A DNA stretch of 64,000 nucleotides. Origin: Arenibacter sp041392165 (GTDB lineage Bacteria; Bacteroidota; Bacteroidia; Flavobacteriales; Flavobacteriaceae). This document shows, piece by piece, positions 34,723 through 42,542 of the stretch. Where the stretch lies: positions 682,001 to 746,000 of the forward strand of contig JAWKMN010000001.1 in assembly GCA_041392165.1 (NCBI GenBank), read 5' to 3'. Numbering within the stretch: the first letter of the stretch is position 1; each line of letters begins with the position of its first letter. The position numbers and the translations under genes are program-made. The notes beneath the pieces are model-generated. The model was given only the letters and a program-made list of their open reading frames with translations. It was not told where the DNA came from and searched no databases.

Positions 34723-36663
34723 TTATTCATCTGTTAAAATCAAATTTCTCGCTTTTACCATATCATCTGTTTTTTTATACCTGCCATCCTGATTCCTGGT
34801 GGCAAATTCTACAGCCTCATTAAGTTGTTCTATGGGTATTAAACTATTTTGCTTTGCCAAACGGAATAATTCATAATCTTCTATACCTTCTTTTAGTAAT
34901 TCCCACCGAATGCTCGAAACCGGTCCGTTTTTCCCAGGATATACATAATTGTCATCTCCTGGATTATGAAAAAAAACGGGTTTTTTATATGGGTCATCGG
35001 TCCAATTATTATAGGCCCATCGCAAATATCCATCAGTATTGTACTTTAGTGCAAGCCACGGGATCAATCGGGACTCAATAGCCGGAGAATAGGTTAATGT
35101 ATTTGGGTGGTCAGGAGCTCCACATAAATAGAACGTTGTTAGTCTATTATTTTTTTTTCTCTCTTCAATAGTTGGAATAACGGGAACGGTAGCTTCCTTT
35201 TCATGTGATTGCAAAGGGAAAAAAGTATATGAGATAGATAAATTTTCCGCAAATTTGGTTGCCCCGGGGTGTCCTGCAATAACTGTTTTTTCTAGAAATT
35301 CTGGCGCGGAGTTTTCAATTATGCCATAGATTATCCGCATCACTTCGTCCGACTTCTCGTCAAAGCCCAAATAGGTTTTTTCGAGCCACCCTTTGTGCTT
35401 TAAATGATTTTTAAAACTAATGAGAAATGAAGTCCATAATTCCTTGTAAATGGAATCTTCTACATCAATTTCAATAATTTTCTGCTTATTGTCCTCTTTA
35501 TCCAAATAATGTATCTTTTGCTTTGTAAGAAACGGCGTCATGGAATAGGCATTAATTGCTCCTGTTATTCCTGCCTTATGTGCCAAAGAAACATACTTGT
35601 CGAACACGCTATAATCAAACTCCCATTTGCCATCAGTAGTTTTTATCCATTTCACCATGCTTTTATAGCCATAAAAAGATTGCGAAATAGTGGTATTGTT
35701 GACCCATGGCTTGTGCCAAGGTTCATGGGTTATAACAGTAGTTACATTTTTTCCTCCACGGGAAGCGTAATCTTCCATGTATTTGGAAATCATTTTCCAA
35801 TGTGTGTCCGACCAGTGTTCCATATTATAATATCCAGCTATTGCACTGGGATTTAACCAAAGATCTAAATGAAATTTGTAGTCTTTGACATCTGGCAATT
35901 GCGGATTAAGGATATGTAGTTTAATATGATGTTTGTATAGCGTATCTTTTTTGGATGTAATAACGATATCCCCATTGTAAGTGCCGGGTTTGGAATTTTT
36001 TGGAATATGAAATGTGAACCATACCGGTTGCGCCCTATAAGCTGGGACATCTACGGTGTCCATTTCAATCAATGCATCGGCTACTACAAAAGGAGTCATT
36101 GTCCCTGACACCTCTTCTCCAACGACATCTTCTAACTTGGCCGACCATACATATTCACTTCTGGCTTTCTGTACGGGCACATATTTAACATAGCGTATTT
36201 CAATATTCTCTTTTTTGAATATATCGTTATTTTCTGATACAAGATTATTTATTTCCACACTAATATTGGAGAGGTCGGCTTTTGCACCCATTGCGATCTG
36301 AGCCGATACCTGCTCATTTCTAACACCGCTCAATTCCAATGCTATTCCTGGGTCTAGTGGATTGATCTCAAAATCTTTCAAAGATTCATTCTTCTCAAAC
36401 TCTGCTTTTGTGAACTTTCGCGGAAATCTGGGAACTTTTATAAGGGAAGAAGTTTGAAAATTATTGGAAGGAACCCATACGTTTATACTATCTGAAAATA
36501 AAATTTCTTCCACGTTCAATTTTAGCCAATTTGGCACTGATTCTATATTGTCCAAGCTTTCATCTTTCTCGAAAGACTTGGTGGGGTTTTGTTGTTTTGT
36601 ACATCCACAGCACAGGATGAATATGGGTAAGGAGAAAAGAATGTTTGTAATTAGGGTTCTCAT
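34723..36663 (-). CDS. GH123-like (DUF4091) glycoside hydrolase lipoprotein
   Basis: A 646-residue lipoprotein (signal FSLPIFILCCGC, lipidated Cys near 21). An N-terminal beta-sandwich region (about 50-255) precedes a TIM-barrel DUF4091-type catalytic domain (about 256-620). The neighbouring acid pair in YLGFDEKSDE (D435, E436) matches the Asp-Glu pair used in substrate-assisted catalysis by GH123 beta-N-acetylgalactosaminidases. Surface or periplasmic location is expected. Its stop is 91 nt upstream of the HTCS gene start on the same strand, and susCD are divergent. By analogy the locus may target a GalNAc-containing glycan, but DUF4091 proteins include members of unproven activity, so the sugar is an inference. 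Confidence 0.8.
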   Translation of the reverse strand: MRTLITNILFSLPIFILCCGCTKQQNPTKSFEKDESLDNIESVPNWLKLNVEEILFSDSINVWVPSNNFQTSSLIKVPRFPRKFTKAEFEKNESLKDFEINPLDPGIALELSGVRNEQVSAQIAMGAKADLSNISVEINNLVSENNDIFKKENIEIRYVKYVPVQKARSEYVWSAKLEDVVGEEVSGTMTPFVVADALIEMDTVDVPAYRAQPVWFTFHIPKNSKPGTYNGDIVITSKKDTLYKHHIKLHILNPQLPDVKDYKFHLDLWLNPSAIAGYYNMEHWSDTHWKMISKYMEDYASRGGKNVTTVITHEPWHKPWVNNTTISQSFYGYKSMVKWIKTTDGKWEFDYSVFDKYVSLAHKAGITGAINAYSMTPFLTKQKIHYLDKEDNKQKIIEIDVEDSIYKELWTSFLISFKNHLKHKGWLEKTYLGFDEKSDEVMRIIYGIIENSAPEFLEKTVIAGHPGATKFAENLSISYTFFPLQSHEKEATVPVIPTIEERKKNNRLTTFYLCGAPDHPNTLTYSPAIESRLIPWLALKYNTDGYLRWAYNNWTDDPYKKPVFFHNPGDDNYVYPGKNGPVSSIRWELLKEGIEDYELFRLAKQNSLIPIEQLNEAVEFATRNQDGRYKKTDDMVKARNLILTDE

Positions 36664-37188
36664 TTGTCTATAATACTTTAAAAGTCAAATGTAGACGATT
36701 GAATGGAGTGCCAGGTGCACTGCTTTAGGATATTAAGGGGTGCTTTTTTATATCTTGGATTCTTTGTTTAATTCAAAACATATTGATATAATTAACTGTA
36801 TATCAATATAATATATGGATTTTAAGGCGTTTTTTTTTTCTCTTTCCGAAAAAAATTGAATGCGAATACCCTGCCCTATTTATATGAATTCCGTGCACCG
36901 GAATTTCTCATTATGGCCGTTACTTGCGAGCCAAAAGATGTAACCCTGTTTGTCCCGATAAATTTTAGAGTACAGGTTTGGTTGTCAACAAGCAACTGAA
37001 GGTAAAAGTGATAAACTAGAGTTTGGGTTACGTTTTTTTTGAAAGGGTTCGGGGGAGTCCTCATTCCTTTTTCAATGTAAAAATGGACCATATAAAACGG
37101 GCCGAACAGTATGGGATAGGGACTGCAATAAGCATAAATTTTCAGCAACTCAATATAAATGACTAACTATTAAAATCAACTTAAAACT
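36664..37188. other. Divergent regulatory region between hydrolase and susC
   Basis: 525 bp without a supported gene. It contains the inverted repeat at 36781-36808 and a hairpin AATTCCG-tgcac-CGGAATT at about 36887-36905. The distance from these to the susC ATG is 280-400 nt, leaving room for a long leader. Confidence 0.5.
36781..36808. promoter_or_regulatory. Inverted repeat, candidate regulator binding site
   Basis: TATTGATATA (36781-36790) and TATATCAATA (36799-36808) are perfect 10-bp arms around 8 nt. The position between the divergent hydrolase and susC genes makes it a candidate site for the HTCS AraC domain or a global regulator. HTCS proteins often bind direct rather than inverted repeats, so the assignment is tentative. 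Confidence 0.4.
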
Positions 37189-40100
37189 ATGACTGTGAAA
37201 AAAAACATTGTAAAGAAATGGACATTTTGGTGTGTCAATAAAATTAATCTAAAAAAAGTACCTGTTCTGGTGTTGTTTGTTTTATCAAGTTTCAATACGT
37301 ATGCCAAAAACCTGGAAGCAAATGGTCTGCTGGGCGGCGTTGATATAAACACTAGGCTACAGGAGGTCACAATAACCGGGAATGTTATAGATAGTAATGG
37401 ACAACCCTTGGCAGGGGCCAATATATTGGAAAAAGGAACAACGAATGGAACACAGACCGATTTTGACGGGAAGTTTTCCATATCAGTGTCAAACAGTGCT
37501 GCCGTCCTTGCGATATCATATATAGGCTATTTCCCCCAAGAGATTGCCATTAATGGGCAGGCCACGGTTACCGTTACCTTACAGGAAGATGCTTCATTAT
37601 TGGATGAAGTTGTACTTATTGGCTACGGTACCCAGCGTAAAAGCGATGTTACCGGAGCGGTGGCTTCCGTAAAAACCGAAGAACTGGAAGAACTTCCCCT
37701 TACACGTGTGGATCAGGCTTTGCAGGGACGCGTCCCCGGGGTTTTGATCCAAAATAACGATGGAGCGCCAAATTCAACAGTTAATATTAGAATTAGGGGA
37801 GCAAATTCATTAAGTGCCGGAAATAATCCACTTGTCGTTATTGATGGTTTTCAAGGCGGCAACCTTAACACCGTAAACCCCAACGACATTGCTTCCATTG
37901 AGGTTTTAAAAGATGCTTCGGCAACGGCCATATATGGTTCTAGGGGATCTAATGGAGTAATTTTGGTAACAACCAAGCAGGGAAAACAAGGAAAAGCTAC
38001 CATAGAGTACAATACATTTTTTAGTGTACGAAGTATTCGCAAAAAGTTGGATTTGCTTAATGCGGCCGATTATGCCGAAACTGTTAATGCACATAGGGCA
38101 GAGCTTGGTATAGGTGGAGGAACCCCCGTATTCTCTGCCGCAGAGATCGAAGATTTCAGAGCTAGTGGCGGTACGGACTGGCAGGATGAAATATATCGGG
38201 ATGCCTATGAACAAAACCATGTGTTGAGTATCAGCGGAGCTAATGATGACGCCTCTTATTATGTGTCCGCCAATGTGATTGATCGTGAGGGTATTATTAG
38301 AAACACATCTTATACCCGATATTCGGTTAGATCCAATATTAGCGCTAAACTTGCTGAAAAATTAAAGGTTACAGCCAATATTTACCTTTCCAGGGAAGAG
38401 GATCATCCCACGGACATAAATACCTTTGCCAGAGGTGCTACCGGAAATAACAACTCTGGAAGCCCTGTTTTTTCATCGCAATTGTTTGCGCCAACAAAAC
38501 CAATATTTGAATCCGATGGTAATTATTCGCAACCTGGTGGTGGCGTAGGTCCTCCTACCAATTTTAATCCATTGGCTTTAGCCGTTGAGCCTATACGGGA
38601 TAATTTTATAAATACTACGAGTTTTAACGGTATTGCTGAGTATGATATTACAAACAAGCTAAAATTAAGTGTTAGTGGCTCCTATCGACAATTGGACGTA
38701 CAAAACAATCTATATGCCAATTCAAAGCCTACCAATGCGCCCGGTACGGAGTTTGCCAGTATTCTGGATGAAAAGAACCTGACACTTCAAAATACAAATC
38801 AGCTCACCTATACCAATACGTTTAATGATGTGCATAACCTTACGGTTACGGCAGTTATGGAACAACAATACAGGGAGTTTAGTCAAAATGTCAGTAGTGC
38901 TATAGGATTTTTAACAGATGGTGTAACCTATAATAATCTGTCTCTAGGAACAACTCCTGCTGTTCCCCAATCCCGGCGTACTTCTAGAAATCTTGTATCG
39001 TATGTTGGTAGGGCCAGTTATAGCTATGATAATTTGTATTCTTTAAATCTTACAGGACGGTCAGATGGATCCTCGGTTTTTGGAACCAACAATAAACATG
39101 GGTTCTTCTTTTCGGCTGGTGGCGCCTGGAATATTTCCAATGAATCATTTTTAGAGGCATCTGAGGCCATAGACAATCTTAAACTAAGAGCTAGTTATGG
39201 TGAAATAGGTAATGAACAAATAAATCCTTATTTATCGCTCTCCCGTTTATCAACAACAATTGCCGTTCTTGATGGTACATCAGGTTCAGTAGGTGTTGTT
39301 ATGGCCAATGTGGCCGCTAATCCTGATTTAAAGTGGGAAACAACAAAGCAGTTTAACATAGGGGTCGACCTTGACCTATTTAACAGCCGATTGAATTTGA
39401 CGGCGGATTATTATAATAAAAGCACTGAAGACCTTTTGCTTTATGTGCCATTGCCAGGGACTTCCGGTGTAGGAAGGGTGTTAAGGAATATAGGAGAGGT
39501 AGAGAACAAAGGTGTTGAGTTTTACTTGGGAGGAAAGCCTTTTGACGAGAAGTTTAAGTGGGAGTCGGGCTTTAATATGACGTTTAATAAAAATAAGGTA
39601 TTGGCTTTGGCCGGAGGGGATGAAATTGCTCTAGGAGGGCCTGGGCTACCTGGCTTTGGAAATACTGTTTTTCTTGAAGTTGGAGAATCTATAGGTCAGC
39701 TTAGAGGGTATCAACAAGATGGTGTATGGACTACATCGGAAGCAACGGAAGCGGCTTCATTTGGTTCTATTCCAGGAGCTCCAAAGTACATAGATCAAAA
39801 TGGGGATGGTGCTATAAATAGTGCTGATATTACGGTTATAGGTGAAACACAGCCGAAATATACTTTTGGTTGGAACAACACATTTAAATATGAAAATCTT
39901 GACCTCACCGTTTTTTTACAAGGCGTACAAGGTAATGATATCTACAATATTGGACGGGTAAGGTCGGAGCGCTCTACAGGAGATGCCGATGCAACAAATG
40001 TAGCCATATTGAACCGATGGACCCCTCAAAATGAAAATACAAACGTGCCATCGTTTACAGGGACCACAAATCATGAATTTTTGCAGTCCAGTAGGTGGAT

Positions 40101-40347
40101 AGAGGATGGTTCTTACATAAGAATACAGAATATTATACTGGGCTATAATTTGCCTTCAAGTATACTGGGCAAGATCAATATGGACAAGGTACGTTTTTTC
40201 GTATCAGGAACCAATTTGATTACTATTACGGATTATACTGGATTTGATCCAGAGTCCAGTACCAACGTGGATACACTTGGTGGTATTGATTTGGCTTCAT
40301 TTCCGTCACAAAAAGCATTTACGTTTGGTTTGGATTTAAAATTTTAA
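37189..40347 (+). CDS. susC: SusC/RagA-family TonB-dependent transporter
   Basis: A 1052-residue outer-membrane transporter. After a signal region (about 20-40) comes a carboxypeptidase-regulatory-like domain (about 60-140: ITGNVIDSNGQPLAGANI, TDFDGKFSI), a plug with VVLIGYGTQRKSDVTGAV and IASIEVLKDASATAIYGSRG, and a 22-strand beta-barrel ending in an aromatic-terminated strand (FTFGLDLKF). This is the SusC type that imports oligosaccharides captured by SusD, powered by TonB. SusD follows 12 nt downstream, so they share a transcript. The N-terminus has an extra basic cytoplasm-side stretch before the hydrophobic segment, as in several flavobacterial SusC proteins. Confidence 0.95.
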   Translation: MTVKKNIVKKWTFWCVNKINLKKVPVLVLFVLSSFNTYAKNLEANGLLGGVDINTRLQEVTITGNVIDSNGQPLAGANILEKGTTNGTQTDFDGKFSISVSNSAAVLAISYIGYFPQEIAINGQATVTVTLQEDASLLDEVVLIGYGTQRKSDVTGAVASVKTEELEELPLTRVDQALQGRVPGVLIQNNDGAPNSTVNIRIRGANSLSAGNNPLVVIDGFQGGNLNTVNPNDIASIEVLKDASATAIYGSRGSNGVILVTTKQGKQGKATIEYNTFFSVRSIRKKLDLLNAADYAETVNAHRAELGIGGGTPVFSAAEIEDFRASGGTDWQDEIYRDAYEQNHVLSISGANDDASYYVSANVIDREGIIRNTSYTRYSVRSNISAKLAEKLKVTANIYLSREEDHPTDINTFARGATGNNNSGSPVFSSQLFAPTKPIFESDGNYSQPGGGVGPPTNFNPLALAVEPIRDNFINTTSFNGIAEYDITNKLKLSVSGSYRQLDVQNNLYANSKPTNAPGTEFASILDEKNLTLQNTNQLTYTNTFNDVHNLTVTAVMEQQYREFSQNVSSAIGFLTDGVTYNNLSLGTTPAVPQSRRTSRNLVSYVGRASYSYDNLYSLNLTGRSDGSSVFGTNNKHGFFFSAGGAWNISNESFLEASEAIDNLKLRASYGEIGNEQINPYLSLSRLSTTIAVLDGTSGSVGVVMANVAANPDLKWETTKQFNIGVDLDLFNSRLNLTADYYNKSTEDLLLYVPLPGTSGVGRVLRNIGEVENKGVEFYLGGKPFDEKFKWESGFNMTFNKNKVLALAGGDEIALGGPGLPGFGNTVFLEVGESIGQLRGYQQDGVWTTSEATEAASFGSIPGAPKYIDQNGDGAINSADITVIGETQPKYTFGWNNTFKYENLDLTVFLQGVQGNDIYNIGRVRSERSTGDADATNVAILNRWTPQNENTNVPSFTGTTNHEFLQSSRWIEDGSYIRIQNIILGYNLPSSILGKINMDKVRFFVSGTNLITITDYTGFDPESSTNVDTLGGIDLASFPSQKAFTFGLDLKF

Positions 40348-40359
40348 TATAAATATATT

Positions 40360-41850
40360 ATGATGAAAAAGTTTTTTAAGAACACAATTGTATTAGTAGC
40401 ACTGGCAGTAAGCTGCCTAACGGGCTGCTCGGATTTAGAGGAGAAACCAGAAGGCATACTCTCACCCGAAAGTTTCTTTGCCTCCGAAGGTGATTTTGAA
40501 GCGGCTACAGTTGGTGTGTACCGTAACTTATATGGAGGTTGGGGGAGTTTTGATTTTTTGGATTCTTTTATAATTAGTGCAGGAGCGGAAGATGTCACTT
40601 CCAGGCCTCCAGCTCCAACCCTTAAGCAATATGATGAATTTAAAGTAGATCCAGCGGCAAATTCCCATACAATTATGTGGAGGGCTTTTTACAGGGCTAT
40701 AAACAATGCCAATGCAATAATTTCCAATATAGAAAATCTGGATGGGGTATCTCCTCAGTCCAATGCAGATGCCATAGAAGGCCAAGCACGGTTTCTAAGA
40801 GCCCTGTCTTATTTTTATTTGGTAAGATGGTTTGGTGAAGTTCCTATTATTACGAGTGAAAACCAAGGGGATGCTGCCACAGTGGGACAATCTCCCGTAG
40901 CTGACATTTACAATTTGATCATTGCAGATCTAACGGCTGCTGAAAATTTATTGCCACCTACATTTCCTGAAGTAGGACGTGCAACAAATGGTGCGGCCAA
41001 AGCAATTTTGGCTAAAGTATACTTGACCATGACCGGATGGCCTGTTGAAGACGCTTCAATGTATGCCTTGGCAAGAGATAAAGCCAACGAAGTAATACAA
41101 AGTGGTGTTTACAGTCTTGAAAGGGATTTTGCAAAACTATGGACAGTGGCCGATAAGCTTACCAATAGCGAATTCATCTTTGCGTTTTATGGAGCTATTG
41201 CTTCTGGAGATGGAAGTAAACATCACCACGCAACCCGTCCAGGTAGTGAAGGTGGGTGGTCTGATTGGTTTTCTGAAGCACGATTTTTCAATGCATTTCC
41301 AGAAGGCTATAGAAAAGAGGTGTCATTTCACACTGTTTTTTTGGATGGTACTGCTTGGGAAGATGGCGAATTTGGGCAGCCATATATAGCTAAATATAGA
41401 GATGCGGGTTCTCCCTGTGGAGCAGACGAAGGAGGATGTGGTGATGTCAATGGCGACTTGTTCACACCTATCATTAGATACGCAGATGTATTGTTAATGT
41501 ACGCTGAAGCATCTAATATGGCCGCTAGTGGTCCTACTCCCGAAGCATTGGAAGCTGTTAATATGGTAAGGCGAAGAGCTAATAATTTAGATCCCAATAC
41601 TCCGGATGCTTCGGTAGATTTGGCCTCGGGTATGACACAAAGTGCTTTTGATGATGCAGTTATTGCTGAAAGAGCTTGGGAATTGGCTTTTGAGAATAAT
41701 AGATGGTTTGATCTGGTAAGAAAGAAAATGGTAGTAGAGGTAAACAAAGCCTTATATCCCAATGTTTCTGAAAATAATAGACTTTTGCCAAAACCAGCTA
41801 TAGAGGTAGATTTAATAGATGGATTAGATCAAAACCCAGGTTATGAATAA
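40360..41850 (+). CDS. susD: SusD/RagB-family glycan-binding lipoprotein
   Basis: A 496-residue surface lipoprotein (signal VALAVSCLTGC, lipidated Cys near 24). The alpha-helical TPR-type SusD fold is indicated by FASEGDFEAATVGVYRNLYG, EGQARFLRALSYFYLVRWFGEVPII, the SusD C-terminal ERAWELAFENNRWFDLVR and the closing PNPGYE-like DQNPGYE. It forms the lid of the SusC transporter and binds the oligosaccharide. It is shorter than many SusD proteins (often 500-600), but all landmark segments are present. It follows susC by 12 nt. The ligand is unknown. Confidence 0.95.
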   Translation: MMKKFFKNTIVLVALAVSCLTGCSDLEEKPEGILSPESFFASEGDFEAATVGVYRNLYGGWGSFDFLDSFIISAGAEDVTSRPPAPTLKQYDEFKVDPAANSHTIMWRAFYRAINNANAIISNIENLDGVSPQSNADAIEGQARFLRALSYFYLVRWFGEVPIITSENQGDAATVGQSPVADIYNLIIADLTAAENLLPPTFPEVGRATNGAAKAILAKVYLTMTGWPVEDASMYALARDKANEVIQSGVYSLERDFAKLWTVADKLTNSEFIFAFYGAIASGDGSKHHHATRPGSEGGWSDWFSEARFFNAFPEGYRKEVSFHTVFLDGTAWEDGEFGQPYIAKYRDAGSPCGADEGGCGDVNGDLFTPIIRYADVLLMYAEASNMAASGPTPEALEAVNMVRRRANNLDPNTPDASVDLASGMTQSAFDDAVIAERAWELAFENNRWFDLVRKKMVVEVNKALYPNVSENNRLLPKPAIEVDLIDGLDQNPGYE

Positions 41851-42347
41851 ATAATGCTACCCTTTCTACATAATTTGGTTCGTTCTTAATCAATGGAGGG
41901 ATTACTCTTTAAGGCATCATTGGAAAAACCCGGTGGTGCCTTGGTAATTGAAAGGAATAGCATGATAAAGTAGAGGAAGATCCATTTACAGCACCCACTT
42001 AAAAAGAAACAGGAATCCTTTTAATTATAGGTCTTGTATGTAGAACGCCGGTTTTCGGCAATTCGAATGGCTAAAGGTAACAGTCCTTTGGAATGGGGCT
42101 TTTTACGGAGAACGATTTTGCGCTTGCTGACATGACCGGCCTGTTTTTGTTGCGAAAGTCAAATTAGGTACAACATATTGTCAAAAAAATGTACGCTAAA
42201 GGCACAAAATTCCTATGTTATTTGGGGACAACATAGGCGCAACAAATATTGAAATGAACTGGTTTTATTTGACTTTAAATAAAATTAAAAATCCCTAAAC
42301 AATTAAATATGGGTCATTTTGTGTTTTGCTGGTACAAGATAAATACA
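41851..42347. other. Intergenic region before the right island repeat
   Basis: About 500 bp between susD and the orphan tRNA repeat. I see no gene, transposase or integrase remnant in it. It would be the end of the island's own DNA. Confidence 0.5.
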
Positions 42348-42448
42348 ACTTAGGATCTAGTGCCGTGAGGTGTGAGAGTTCGAGTCTCTCCGCCTGTACA
42401 ACAAAAAAAACCTCCGTAATATGGAGGTTTTTTTATGCCCGATGGCCA
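42348..42448 (+). repeat. Right direct repeat with orphan 3' half of tRNA-Leu (attR-like)
   Basis: 101 bp matching 30385-30481. It holds the tRNA-Leu sequence from the anticodon loop to the end (42348-42398) with the canonical T-arm GAGAG-TTCGAGT-CTCTC, then the terminator (AACCTCC-7 nt-GGAGGTT, 42409-42434) and ends at GATGGCCA. The 5' half of the tRNA is absent, so it cannot make a tRNA. Confidence 0.85.
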
Positions 42449-42542
42449 AATCATTACCTGTCTCCTAAAATCAATTTTTTACAAATTATTGTACTTTTGG
42501 AATGTGTTACTTTTTGAGTAATAAAATCACAGACCATAATTG

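Larger units (their letters stand above)
30385..42448. mobile_element. 12-kb genomic island in tRNA-Leu carrying a polysaccharide-utilisation locus
   Basis: The segment between two ~100-bp direct repeats of the tRNA-Leu 3' half has the structure left by site-specific integration into a tRNA gene. The left junction keeps the tRNA 5' half joined to an element-derived 3' half; the right junction keeps the displaced original 3' end. The cargo is a hybrid two-component sensor, a GH123-like lipoprotein, SusC and SusD. I find no integrase, excisionase or relaxase between the repeats, so it is either immobile now or was moved by an enzyme encoded elsewhere. Confidence 0.7.

Noticed and set aside
42348..42398. 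Second functional tRNA-Leu gene
   Set aside because: The 5' half (acceptor 5' strand, D-arm) is absent, so no tRNA can form.
30385..42448. Integrative conjugative element or prophage
   Set aside because: No integrase, relaxase, conjugation or phage genes occur between the repeats; only the glycan locus is present.
42326..42517. Plus-strand frame after susD
   Set aside because: It is a translation of the orphan tRNA 3' half and its terminator.
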